Assembly: GCF_014648895.1 (NCBI RefSeq) | Contig: NZ_BMRZ01000002.1 | Location: 310,001 to 374,000, forward strand | Origin: Streptomyces tanashiensis | Lineage (GTDB): Bacteria; Actinomycetota; Actinomycetes; Streptomycetales; Streptomycetaceae | Direction: 5' to 3' | Length of the DNA: 64,000 bases | Part shown: piece by piece, positions 7,878 to 15,911 of the stretch | Layout of the letters: every line of letters begins with the position of its first letter | How positions within the stretch are numbered: position 1 is the stretch's first letter | Program-made: the position numbers and the translations under genes | Notes under the pieces: generated by a model | Told to the model about the DNA's origin: nothing | The model's input: only the letters and a program-made list of their open reading frames with translations | Databases searched by the model: none

Positions 7878-8525
7878 TTGACCGTCGAGGAGTTCGAAGA
7901 GTTCTACGCCCATGCGGTGGCGCGGCTCACGGGCCAGCTGTACGTCATGCTCGGCGACCTGCACGAAGCGCAGGACGTCGTACAGGAAGCCTTCGTCAAG
8001 GGGTGGAACCGGCGGCGGCAGCTGGACCGTGACGGGCAGCCGGAGGCGTGGATCCGTACCGTCGCCTGGCGCCTCGCCGTGAGCCGATGGCGGTTCCGTC
8101 GGCGCACGTCCGAGGCGTGGCGGCGCGGCGGGGCGCCCCCCGTGGTCGAGGGGCCGGAGCCGGACCACCTCGTGCTCGTCGAGGCGCTGCGCGGACTCCC
8201 GGCGCAGCAGCGGCGCACTCTCGCCCTCCACTACCTCTGCGACCTGAGCGTCGACCAGGTCGCCGCCGAGACCGGCCTTTCGACCGGCACGGTCAAGACC
8301 CATCTCTCCCGGGGGCGCGCGACCCTCGCCCAGCGCATGGACGATCCTCGCGCCCCCGGCACCGAGGCGGAGCCGCCTGTTCCTGGAGGCCATGGAGAAC
8401 CGCGCGGAGCCCGGCCGCCCGCACGCCCTCGCGACCCCCGAGGCGACGGGTCGCGGCCTGACCACGACCGCGCCGACCAGCCCCGTACCGACCGTCCGAC
8501 CGGCGAGGAGGCACCCGGTGAATGA
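7878..8525 (+). CDS. ECF RNA polymerase sigma factor (SigE-family type)
   Basis: About 215 residues. Sigma region 2 reads LYVMLGDLHEAQDVVQEAFV with PEAWIRTVAWRLAVSRWR following; region 4 is a clear helix-turn-helix, LPAQQRRTLALHYLCDLSVD then QVAAETGLSTGTVKTHLSRG. It would direct RNA polymerase to its own promoter set. The frame opens at ATG 7842, but a CAGGAG site at 7864-7869 fits a TTG start at 7878 (residues LTVEEFEEFY), which also matches the usual N terminus of this family. The last 55 residues are a Pro/Arg-rich tail of unknown role. The stop overlaps the start of the next gene (GTGAATGA), so the two are translationally coupled. Confidence 0.85.
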   Translation: MTVEEFEEFYAHAVARLTGQLYVMLGDLHEAQDVVQEAFVKGWNRRRQLDRDGQPEAWIRTVAWRLAVSRWRFRRRTSEAWRRGGAPPVVEGPEPDHLVLVEALRGLPAQQRRTLALHYLCDLSVDQVAAETGLSTGTVKTHLSRGRATLAQRMDDPRAPGTEAEPPVPGGHGEPRGARPPARPRDPRGDGSRPDHDRADQPRTDRPTGEEAPGE

Positions 8526-8916
8526 GTCCCACGACCCGCTGAAGCCGCTCTTCGAGAAGGCCGCCGCAGCGGCCCGCGCCCAGGCCCGCTATGCGCCGGC
8601 CACCGAGATCAGCGCGCGCGGCCGACGTCTCCACCGGCGGCGCCTCGCCGTGCTCGCCGCCGGCGCCTGCCTCGTCGTGGGCGGCGGAGGAGCCGCGCTC
8701 GCCTCCCTGCTGGCCGGCCCCTCACAGCCCGTCGTTCCCGCTGTCTCCCCGTCGACGGGCGGCCCCGCCCCCATGAGCACGAGCACCACCCTTCCCACCT
8801 CGACGGAGATGCCGTCCGGCGGCACACGGACCTCCCCGCCCGCCTCCGTACCGCCGCAGGGCACGCCCACCAGTTCCTCCACGACGACGAACCCGCCCGG
8901 CGGCACCACCGGCTGA
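8518..8916 (+). CDS. Single-span membrane protein coupled to the ECF sigma gene (possible anti-sigma)
   Basis: 132 residues starting at a GTG that overlaps the sigma stop by eight bases. Residues 1-40 are cytoplasmic-looking and basic, one hydrophobic span follows (LAVLAAGACLVVGGGGAALASLLAG), and the external part is a Ser/Thr/Pro-rich tail with no fold. The layout (short cytoplasmic N terminus, one TM, low-complexity outside) and the coupling to an ECF gene suggest an anti-sigma or sensor role. No zinc-binding HxxxCxxC motif is visible, so the anti-sigma idea is inference from position only. The usual actinobacterial 'hypothetical after SigE-family sigma' description fits. Confidence 0.7.
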   Translation: MNESHDPLKPLFEKAAAAARAQARYAPATEISARGRRLHRRRLAVLAAGACLVVGGGGAALASLLAGPSQPVVPAVSPSTGGPAPMSTSTTLPTSTEMPSGGTRTSPPASVPPQGTPTSSSTTTNPPGGTTG

Positions 8917-8974
8917 ACCGCCTCCATCCCGCCCCCGGGACCGCCACGCACCACGGGCCGTCCCGCGCCCCGCC

Positions 8975-10420
8975 ATGCCCTCCACGAGAATCCGGACGCT
9001 CTCCATGGCCCTGCCGAACCCGACTCCGTCCCCCGCACGGCCGACCGTGCCGGACACCCCGACCGCCCTCGCCTCGCCGGACACCCTGACCACCCTGGCC
9101 CCACCGGACACTCTGACCACCTCCGTACGGCCCTCCGCGCCGGACACCCCGCCTACCCCTGTACGGCCCACCGCGCCGGACACCCCGCCTACCCCTGTAC
9201 GGCCCACCGCGCCGGACACCCCGCCCGCCCCCGCCTCGCCGAACGCCCTGTCGGACGGAACCGCCCCTCCGCCCGCGTGGCGTCGTCTCCCGCGCCTCGA
9301 CGCGGTCGACCGTGACGTCCTGACGCTCTACCTGTTCACGCGCGTCGCGCTCGCCGTCGTCGCGTACTGCACCGCCTGGCTGTTCCCGCGCAGTCCCGAG
9401 GCCCACTCCCCCGGCCTGTTCACGGAGGTGGTCGGCCAGTGGGACTGGAGCCACTACCTGCACATCGCCCGCGACGGCTACTTCCCCGACGACCCCGCCG
9501 CCCGGCCCGCGGAGTGGGACAACCGGGAGGCCTTCTTCCCCGGCTTCCCGCTCGTACTGAGGGCCGTGCACCTCGTCGTACCGGAATGGACCGCGGCCGG
9601 CCTTCTCGTCTCGCTCGTCGCCGGTGCCGTCGCCGTCCTGGCGCTCGCCCGCATAGCCCGCCTCCATCTGCCCCGCGCCGCCGACGCCCGCCGCGCCGCG
9701 CTCCTGCTGCTCGTCTCGCCCTGCGCCGTCTTCCTCGCCGTCGGCTACACCGAGTCGCTCTTCCTCGCCCTCGCCCTCCCCGCCTGGCTCGCCGCCCGTC
9801 GCCAGGACTGGCGCGCCGCCGCGCTCCTCGCGGCCGGCGCCACGACCGTGCGTGTCAGCGGCCTCTTCCTCGTCGCCGCGCTCGTCGTCCACTTCGCCCT
9901 GGCGGCCCGCGCGCGCGGCACGCTGCGCGGCCTGCCGTGGCTGGCCGTGCCCGCGCTCCCGCCGTTTCTCTACTCCTGGTACCTGCACGCGCGCACCGGT
10001 GACTGGATGGCGTGGAAGCACGCCCAGGAACGCGGCTGGTACCGCGAGTTCCACGCGCCGTGGGAGGCCTGGGGGACGACGTGGGACGCCGCGTTCGGGC
10101 ACGGCTACACCACGCCGTACGCGCTCATGTGGCAGGCGGAGCTGGTCGCCATGGCCGTCGGGGTGGTCACGGTGGCTCTTCTGGTCCGCGCCCGGCGCTG
10201 GCCGGAGGCCTGCTACATCGTGCTGAGTCTGTGGGCGCTCGGCACCTCGTACTGGTACATGTCCATCCCCCGCGCCACTCTCCTGTGGTGGCCCTTGTGG
10301 ATCGGGATCGCGTCCTGGACGCTGCGCAGGCCCCGGTGGCTCGCCGCCTGGCTCTGTCTCTCGGCGCCCCTCTCCGTCGTCCTCGCCGTCACCTTCTTCT
10401 CCGGACGCTGGGCAGGCTGA
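8975..10420 (+). CDS. PIG-V-like mannosyltransferase, polytopic membrane protein
   Basis: 481 residues. After a Pro/Thr-rich N-terminal 95 residues the protein has eight or more hydrophobic spans and the motifs of the PIG-V/GPI-mannosyltransferase-2-like GT-C family: an acidic loop after the first span (WDWSHYLHIARDGY), FFPGFPLVLRAVH, and the signature VGYTESLFLALA. It probably transfers mannose from a polyprenyl-phosphate donor on the outer face of the membrane; the acceptor is unknown. The N-terminal tail is built from near-exact 12-residue repeats (PDTPPTPVRPTA). An internal ATG at 9005 is an alternative start; neither has a clear ribosome-binding site. A strong hairpin follows the gene. 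Confidence 0.85.
   Translation: MPSTRIRTLSMALPNPTPSPARPTVPDTPTALASPDTLTTLAPPDTLTTSVRPSAPDTPPTPVRPTAPDTPPTPVRPTAPDTPPAPASPNALSDGTAPPPAWRRLPRLDAVDRDVLTLYLFTRVALAVVAYCTAWLFPRSPEAHSPGLFTEVVGQWDWSHYLHIARDGYFPDDPAARPAEWDNREAFFPGFPLVLRAVHLVVPEWTAAGLLVSLVAGAVAVLALARIARLHLPRAADARRAALLLLVSPCAVFLAVGYTESLFLALALPAWLAARRQDWRAAALLAAGATTVRVSGLFLVAALVVHFALAARARGTLRGLPWLAVPALPPFLYSWYLHARTGDWMAWKHAQERGWYREFHAPWEAWGTTWDAAFGHGYTTPYALMWQAELVAMAVGVVTVALLVRARRWPEACYIVLSLWALGTSYWYMSIPRATLLWWPLWIGIASWTLRRPRWLAAWLCLSAPLSVVLAVTFFSGRWAG
9125..9226 (+). repeat. 36-bp tandem repeat inside the mannosyltransferase gene
   Basis: Two exact 36-bp copies (9141-9176 and 9177-9212) are flanked by partial copies on both sides. They encode the 12-residue unit PDTPPTPVRPTA in the extracytoplasmic or cytoplasmic N-terminal tail. 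Because the unit is a multiple of three bases, copy-number changes would keep the frame. Confidence 0.9.
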
Positions 10421-10455
10421 CCCTGCCGACCCCTGCCCAGCGCGGCGGACCAGTC

Positions 10456-10482
10456 GCGGGGGCGGGGGTCGCCCGCCCCCGC
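10456..10482. terminator. Convergent-gene hairpin
   Basis: Perfect 11-bp arms GCGGGGGCGGG (10456-10466) and CCCGCCCCCGC (10472-10482) with loop GGTCG. It lies between the convergent mannosyltransferase and SSI-like genes and could serve both. Confidence 0.65.
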
Positions 10483-10538
10483 AGACCGGACGCTTCCCCC
10501 TCGCAGCGGCGTCGCGCCACCACGTCCTCCCGCGCCGG

Positions 10539-10970
10539 TCAGAACGCGAAAGCCGCCCCGCCGTTCAGAGTGGCGTCCATGGTGCAGGCGTTGGCGAAGG
10601 TGTACTGCCACGAGGTGCGGGATCCTTCCCACACTCCGTCCACGTTGATGGTGACGGGGTCGAAGTGCTGCGGGCACATCCGGTCCGGGGCCGGAGACGT
10701 CAGCAGCCCCTCGAAGGTGCCCCCCGGAGACGTGGCCTTGAGCTCGGCGCAGGCGTACTCGGGGGCGGGGTGCGTTCCGCCGGCGGTCGGGGCGCAGCTG
10801 AGCGTGACCGCGCGCAGGACGGTGGCCGAACCCGCGTCGGCGCCCTTGCCGATGCTCAGCACGACGGCGGAGGGCGCGTACAGGCTGTCGGTCCGGGCTT
10901 CCGCGATACCGGCGGTGCCGGCGAGACAGAGGAGAGCGGACGCGGAGACCGCAGTGGATCGGCGCAGCAT
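10539..10970 (-). CDS. Subtilisin-inhibitor-like (SSI family) secreted protease inhibitor
   Basis: 144 residues. A signal peptide (MLRRSTAVSASALLCLAGTA, cleavage near AEA) precedes a mature SSI domain that keeps the family landmarks: LYAPSAVVLSIGKG, AVTLSCAP, THPAPEYACAEL, DPVTINVDGVW, the four conserved Cys, and the terminal AFAF. SSI proteins are dimeric inhibitors of serine proteases with the scissile bond after the residue following Cys-Pro. Here that loop reads RMCPQHFDP, so P1 is Gln and P1' is His, where Met, Lys or Arg is normal at P1. The start at 10970 begins the signal peptide; the frame extends further to 11021 without reason. It is exported and stands alone, divergent from the DUF4157 gene. 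Confidence 0.92.
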   Translation of the reverse strand: MLRRSTAVSASALLCLAGTAGIAEARTDSLYAPSAVVLSIGKGADAGSATVLRAVTLSCAPTAGGTHPAPEYACAELKATSPGGTFEGLLTSPAPDRMCPQHFDPVTINVDGVWEGSRTSWQYTFANACTMDATLNGGAAFAF

Positions 10971-11404
10971 AGCGGGGACCTGCCTTCGATTCGAAGAGAT
11001 GAGGAGGAGTTTTCCTTTCAACTACCACCTCGATTGCGCTTCGGAGTGTGTCTGATACGGAGTGCGATCGCATCTTCGCTGTCACTATCCGGACATTCAG
11101 TTCCACATGGCGGTGATCGAAGGCTTGTTCAGCAGGTCAGGCCCGACGCCGGACCGGTTCGGCGAGGGTCCGCGTCCGTCGCGCTCCAGCGCCGCAGCGG
11201 CTGCCGTCCTGCTCATCGACGTGCCGGATTTACCGAACGGTCGTTCAGTACGACCGATTAACGACGCTGACCCGCATGCGAGGTCCGCCTCTCGCGCAGG
11301 TCTGCCCTTCCGGTCGGACGCGCTGCCCTCCCGTACCTCGCGGGAAGTCCGCTCCGTTCGGTACACCGGAAAGGCCGCATGCCCACACCCAGAGAGGCCT
11401 CCCC
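10971..11404. other. 434-base intergenic region between divergent SSI and DUF4157 genes
   Basis: No convincing gene. The stretch holds the divergent promoters and one clear inverted repeat at 11238-11256. Open frames here lack family resemblance and have weak starts. Confidence 0.5.
11238..11256. promoter_or_regulatory. Operator-like inverted repeat CGGTCGT-N5-ACGACCG
   Basis: Perfect 7-bp arms separated by TCAGT. Spacing and sequence are like TetR-family operators (ACCGnACGGTCG-type half sites). It sits in the AT-richer part of the region between SSI and the DUF4157 gene. No TetR gene is in this neighbourhood, so the regulator would act in trans. Confidence 0.45.
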
Positions 11405-12721
11405 TTGCGCGACCACGACAAGGTCCCCCGGACCCACGGCCCGGCGCCGGCCCGCACTCCCACACCTCCGACCCCGGCGGCCGGGCTGCTCGCCCTGCAG
11501 AACTCCGCAGGGAACGCCGCCGTCGTCCAGATGCTCCGTGAAGCCGACCACGCCTGGACGCAGGACGCGCACCACCACGGTCCCGGCTGCGGACACCAGC
11601 GCACCGACCAGCCGGCGCCCGCGGTCCAGCGGTCGGCCGTCCCCGACGTGCTGCGCGCCTCCGGCAAGCCGCTGGACCCGGCGACCCAGGCGGACATGGG
11701 GGCGCGCCTGGGCGCCGACTTCTCCGAGGTCCGCGTCCACACCGACGCCGCCGCCAGGGCGTCCGCCGCCTCGCTCGGCGCCCGCGCCTACACCTCCGGC
11801 AACCACATCGTCATCGGCGAAGGAGGCGGGGACAGGCACACCCTCGCGCACGAGCTCACCCACGTCATCCAGCAGCGCCGGGGTCCCGTCTCCGGCACCG
11901 ACCACGGAGACGGGCTGAGCGTCTCCGATCCTTCCGACCGTTTCGAGCGCGAAGCGGAGGCGAGCGCGACACGGGCTCTGGCGGGCAGGGCTCCGGAGCC
12001 GGCACGGCAGGATGTCCAGCGGGCTCCCGCAACCGGCTCCTCGCGGGTCGCGATACAGCGGGTCACCCAGGGACACAAGCAGGGCGAACACATCTTCAAC
12101 GCCCTCGACGACCTGACGCAGAAGTGCTCGCGCATCCTCCTGGAGCTCTTGGACGAGCAGATCAAGCTGCTCCAGACGAACAAGGCGCCGACGGGCAGTC
12201 CCGCCTACAAGGCGTTGTGGGAGGCGCAGGCACAGGCGGAAGTCCTGTCGGATTACGCCGGCACGACGGGCCGGGACCGCAACAACGACGCTTTCAAGAC
12301 AGCATCCCGTGGCGCTCCGCTGAACGACCAGGGGCAGGACCAGAACTCCATCGACTACAGCGCTCTGTCCAATCGAGCCAAAGATGCCATGGCCCTGTGC
12401 GGGACGACGGGCTGGGCTGCCGCGCTCGCCGGTCTGCGGACCATCGAAGGGACGCTCCCCGGCGCTATCACCGACCAAGTCGCCCATGACGTCAAGCGCG
12501 ACGAAGACCTTCGTACGACAGACCGACCCGCCTTCGACACGTGGTTCACCACCACAGGGGCCGCCCTCAAGGGCGTGTTCACCGCCCTGATCCTCACCGG
12601 CAACCTCACGGACGCGGCCCTGCGCAACAGCGACCGGGCGGCGCTGGGGTACGAACCGGGCGATGAGGTCCCGGCCTTCCGCAAGCGGGCGCGGGCGGGG
12701 CAGGCCGCCGAGTACGCCTGA
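11405..12721 (+). CDS. DUF4157 (metallopeptidase-like) protein with unknown C-terminal domain
   Basis: About 438 residues. The N terminus carries the tail-protein-like prefix LLALQNSAGNAAVVQMLR typical of DUF4157 proteins. The domain follows with DFSEVRVHTDAAARASAASL, GARAYTSGNHIVIGEGGGDR and the zinc-type motif HELTHVIQQ. DUF4157 domains are frequent in cargo of extracellular contractile injection systems, though many occur outside them. The last 220 residues are helical, lack any family I know, and could be the effector part. I chose the TTG at 11405 (MRDHDKVPRTHG) because related proteins start there and no ribosome-binding site supports the ATG at 11276. There are no injection-system genes in the window. 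Confidence 0.8.
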   Translation: MRDHDKVPRTHGPAPARTPTPPTPAAGLLALQNSAGNAAVVQMLREADHAWTQDAHHHGPGCGHQRTDQPAPAVQRSAVPDVLRASGKPLDPATQADMGARLGADFSEVRVHTDAAARASAASLGARAYTSGNHIVIGEGGGDRHTLAHELTHVIQQRRGPVSGTDHGDGLSVSDPSDRFEREAEASATRALAGRAPEPARQDVQRAPATGSSRVAIQRVTQGHKQGEHIFNALDDLTQKCSRILLELLDEQIKLLQTNKAPTGSPAYKALWEAQAQAEVLSDYAGTTGRDRNNDAFKTASRGAPLNDQGQDQNSIDYSALSNRAKDAMALCGTTGWAAALAGLRTIEGTLPGAITDQVAHDVKRDEDLRTTDRPAFDTWFTTTGAALKGVFTALILTGNLTDAALRNSDRAALGYEPGDEVPAFRKRARAGQAAEYA

Positions 12722-12863
12722 CGACTCTCACTGTCCGGCCCGCCTCCTGGACCGAGCTCTCGCACCGGCCACGCCGGCCACGCCGCCCAGAGCGAACATC
12801 CTTGGATTCGGGACCTGTTGAGGGAAAGCTGGGAGGCCACATCACGGATCACGGAGGCCTTCC

Positions 12864-13322
12864 ATGAGCGCCGAGCACACGAACACCCTGTACGAGGCCG
12901 TGGGAGGCGCCGACGCGCTGCGCCGCCTTTCCGAGACGTTCTACGAGGGAGTCCTGGCCGACCCCCTCCTGGCGCCCGTCTTCGCCGACTTCACCGCCAC
13001 CCATGTGGAGCACGTGGCCGTGTGGCTGGCGGAGGTCTTCTCGGGACCGGCCGATTTCACCGCGGAGCACGGCGGGCATCAGGCCCTGCTCCGTGCCCAT
13101 CTCGGGCTCGGCATCACCGAGGAACAGCGACTGCGCTGGATGGAGCTGATGACGGCGGCCGTGGAGAAGGAGCTGCCGGACGACGCGCTGCTGCGCCGCC
13201 GGGTGGTGGAGTACTTCGACTGGGGCACGCGGATCGCCAAGGACGTCTCGGCCTCGGCCCCGGGTACGGATCTCGGCGAGCCCGGCCCCACCCCGCGCTG
13301 GGGCTGGGACGGCCTGGCCTGA
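12864..13322 (+). CDS. glbO: Truncated hemoglobin, group II (GlbO-like)
   Basis: 152 residues with an ATG behind GGAGG. The 2/2 globin fold is clear: LYEAVGGADALRRLSETFYE, DPLLAPVFADF, the EF/F region HGGHQALLRAHLGLGITEEQ with the proximal His, and a C-terminal RWGWDG typical of actinobacterial GlbO. Such proteins bind heme and handle O2, NO or peroxide in the cytoplasm. The gene is monocistronic, followed by a strong hairpin shared with the convergent phosphatase gene. The gene symbol is by resemblance; group assignment is from the helix pattern and WGW tail. Confidence 0.88.
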   Translation: MSAEHTNTLYEAVGGADALRRLSETFYEGVLADPLLAPVFADFTATHVEHVAVWLAEVFSGPADFTAEHGGHQALLRAHLGLGITEEQRLRWMELMTAAVEKELPDDALLRRRVVEYFDWGTRIAKDVSASAPGTDLGEPGPTPRWGWDGLA

Positions 13323-13330
13323 TCCCACCA

Positions 13331-13364
13331 CCGGGCCGGAGCTCGCGCTTGAGCTCCGGTCCGG
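13331..13364. terminator. Bidirectional 14-bp hairpin
   Basis: Arms 13331-13344 and 13351-13364 pair over 14 bp with one G-U and a six-base loop. It lies between the convergent hemoglobin and PP2C phosphatase genes. Confidence 0.65.
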
Positions 13365-13388
13365 TTCCGCATCCGGCGCCGGCGCCGA

Positions 13389-15818
13389 TCAGGAATCGTC
13401 AGGGAGGTGGATGTCCAGGACGCAGATGTCGTCCCGGTTCTCCGACCGCAGCCCGGCGAGGGTGCGGGCGAGCATGGCGCCGCCGGCCTCCCCCAGGAGT
13501 TTCACCGCGCTCCCTGCCAGCCGCTCGAGGCCCAGCTCGATGTCCTCGCCCGGCTCCTCCACGAGGCCGTCCGTGTAGAAGAGCAGGTGGTCCCCGGGGA
13601 GCAGGTCGATCGCTTCCTGCCCGTACGTCGCATGGAAGGCGGCGCCCAGCAGGCAGCCCTCGGGTTGTGGCAGGAAGGTCGCCTCACCGCCGCGGATCAG
13701 CAGGGGCGGCAGATGCCCGGCGCGGACCCAGTCCAGGCGTCGGTCCCAGGGCTGGTAGCGCCCCATGACCATGGTCGCGGTGGCTCCGCCCCGATCCGTC
13801 GCCGTGTGGAGCAGGAGGGCGTTGAGCCTGCCGAGGACGTCGGGAAGCGCCGAACCGGTGACGGTCATGCCCTTCGTGTAGAACCGCAGCTGAGCCATGG
13901 TGCCGACGGCGGCCAGTCCGTGGCCTGAGACGTCCCCGACCACGAACAGGGCGCTCTGGTCGGGCAGTTCGATCGCGGAGTACCAGTCGCCGCCGACGTT
14001 GACCCCGCTGTCGGCCGGGACGTACGCGACGTCGACACACAGGCCCGCGAGTTCGAGCGACTGCTCGGGGACCGGAAGCAGCGTGTCCTGCAGCCGGGCT
14101 CCCAGGGCGCGTTCGGCCTTGAGCATGCCGCGCTGGACGAGGACGGCGCGTTCGCTCTCGACCAGGGCCAGTTCGGCGTCGCGCAGGGCGGTGAGGTCCT
14201 GGAAGAAGCCGTGGACCTCGACCGGGGCTCCGTCCGCGTCGGTCCGCACCTCCGCGACGATCCGCAGGTGGCGCACCCCGTTCGCCGTGTTGACGCGGAA
14301 CGACTCGTCGACAGCCCGGCCGTCACCCAGCAGCCGTCGGACGGCCGAACCCAGCCTCGGCACGTCTTCCGCCACCAGATGGTCAGGCAGTTCCTCCATC
14401 CGTATGGGGCCCAGCTCGGGGTCGCGGTCGAAGACGGCGTACACGTGGTCGGACCAGGTGATCTCGTCCGTGACCAGGTTCCAGCCGACCCATCCGAGGT
14501 TGCCCAGACGCTGCAACTGGGCGAGCCTGCGGGCCTCGCGCTCGCTGGTGTCGTGTCGGATCCAGGACACCACCAGTCGCTCTCCCAGGCGGGACACCCG
14601 GACCGAGTACACCGACTGCCGCGGGACTCCCGCTGTCACTTCGTCGTAGGCGAAGGGTTCGCTCTCGTAGACCGTCCCGGTGGCCAGCGTCTCGCGGTAC
14701 CCGTCCCACAGGGCGGTGCCCGCCACGGTGGGGTACGTCTCCAGGACCCGCCGCCCGACGAGTTCCCGGCCGCGTCGGCCGACCACATCGACCGACTCCG
14801 GCGCCGCTGCGTCGATCCGGTAGTCCTCCACCTCCCCCGCCTGCGACCTCAGGGGGGTGAGCAGGACCATCGGCCCGGGCATGGTGTCGAAGATCGTCTG
14901 AACGGCCTCGACGTCCCCGAGGCCCGCACCTGGTCCGGGAGGCTCCCAGGCTTCCCGGAGGGTGCCGCTGCAGAGCCTGACCGCCCGCCGCAGCAGGGTG
15001 CGGGTGGAAGGGTCGAAGGAGCCTGGCCGGGAGCGGAAGAACCCCACGACCGTCGTCGTCGGCGGGCTTCCCGGTACGGGGAGCCAGGCGCGCGAAGGCC
15101 ATCGCTCGGGCGGATCACCGATCAGCAGGTAGTCGACCGCGTCCGCCTCCAGGTCTTCGAGCCACACTCCCTCGCGGGTGGCGGACGCCTCCAGCGCCGC
15201 CACGCCACTGAGCGGCGGGATGTGGCTCCATTGCTCGGCCAGCGCCGCGTCGATGCCGGCGTCCCCTGCGAGCTCCAGGCTTCCGGTGGGTGCCAGCCGG
15301 TAGATCATGACGGCGTCCACGTCCTCCTCGTCGCCGAGCACCGCCCGTAGCAGTTCCGCCACGTCGTCCGCGGAACGCACGCTCGCGAGGCCCTTGGCCA
15401 GCCGTGCCAGGAGCACCCGGCGCGCGCCCGGCCGGCGGTCACCGGGGCCGGAGCGGCTCGTACGGAGCGACGCGGAGTCCAGCAGGTCCACCGACTCGGA
15501 CGACGCACCCTGTGGAACTGTCGGCGTCGGTCGCGAGCCGATCCGGCTCAGGATGATCCAGGACTCCTCCAGAAGGGTCCCCCGGCGCCGCTCCGCCCGG
15601 TCGAGCAGCAGCTGGTGCGCGGCGTCCGCCGAAACGCCGGCCTGGGCCATCAGCACGCCCTTGGCCCTCTCCACGACGGCCGCCACCGAGGCCACACCCT
15701 CAAGGTCGGCGACCTCGGCACGGAGCCGCGTCACGACCTTGGCCAGCGCCAGCACCTCGGGGGCCGTGCCGACGCCGGAGTCGGGACGTATGGAATCGCC
15801 TTCCATACACATGAGCAT
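13389..15818 (-). CDS. PP2C (SpoIIE-type) serine phosphatase with ANTAR, GAF and PAS domains
   Basis: 809 residues. The domain order is: ANTAR-like RNA-binding helix bundle at about 30-95 (VVERAKGVLMAQAGVSADAA), a GAF-like region at about 125-290, two PAS-like regions between about 310 and 560, and a SpoIIE/PP2C domain to the end. The last has GGDWYSAIELPD, FVVGDVSGHGLAAVG and LLFYTDGLVEEPGE, which supply the metal-binding aspartates. It would dephosphorylate an anti-anti-sigma protein in response to an input through GAF/PAS. ANTAR domains normally bind anti-terminator RNA, so its fusion to a phosphatase is unusual in function though seen in Streptomyces. The first codons (MLMCM) offer several ATGs. 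No kinase or antagonist gene is adjacent. Confidence 0.88.
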   Translation of the reverse strand: MLMCMEGDSIRPDSGVGTAPEVLALAKVVTRLRAEVADLEGVASVAAVVERAKGVLMAQAGVSADAAHQLLLDRAERRRGTLLEESWIILSRIGSRPTPTVPQGASSESVDLLDSASLRTSRSGPGDRRPGARRVLLARLAKGLASVRSADDVAELLRAVLGDEEDVDAVMIYRLAPTGSLELAGDAGIDAALAEQWSHIPPLSGVAALEASATREGVWLEDLEADAVDYLLIGDPPERWPSRAWLPVPGSPPTTTVVGFFRSRPGSFDPSTRTLLRRAVRLCSGTLREAWEPPGPGAGLGDVEAVQTIFDTMPGPMVLLTPLRSQAGEVEDYRIDAAAPESVDVVGRRGRELVGRRVLETYPTVAGTALWDGYRETLATGTVYESEPFAYDEVTAGVPRQSVYSVRVSRLGERLVVSWIRHDTSEREARRLAQLQRLGNLGWVGWNLVTDEITWSDHVYAVFDRDPELGPIRMEELPDHLVAEDVPRLGSAVRRLLGDGRAVDESFRVNTANGVRHLRIVAEVRTDADGAPVEVHGFFQDLTALRDAELALVESERAVLVQRGMLKAERALGARLQDTLLPVPEQSLELAGLCVDVAYVPADSGVNVGGDWYSAIELPDQSALFVVGDVSGHGLAAVGTMAQLRFYTKGMTVTGSALPDVLGRLNALLLHTATDRGGATATMVMGRYQPWDRRLDWVRAGHLPPLLIRGGEATFLPQPEGCLLGAAFHATYGQEAIDLLPGDHLLFYTDGLVEEPGEDIELGLERLAGSAVKLLGEAGGAMLARTLAGLRSENRDDICVLDIHLPDDS

Positions 15819-15911
15819 CCCACGCCGGGGAGGGGGCGGCCTGTTCCCCGGCGGTCTCCCCGGAGCGTTCGACGGCCTTGAGCGGCGAGCGTGGCCGCAC
15901 GGAGCCGATCC

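Noticed and set aside
8609..10102. Long minus-strand open frame with Gly/Arg repeats opposite the mannosyltransferase
   Set aside because: Antisense to a well-supported gene and low complexity; the repeats are the complement of the 36-bp tandem repeat.
11405..12721. A contractile injection system locus around the DUF4157 gene
   Set aside because: No sheath, tube, baseplate or ATPase gene is present on either side.
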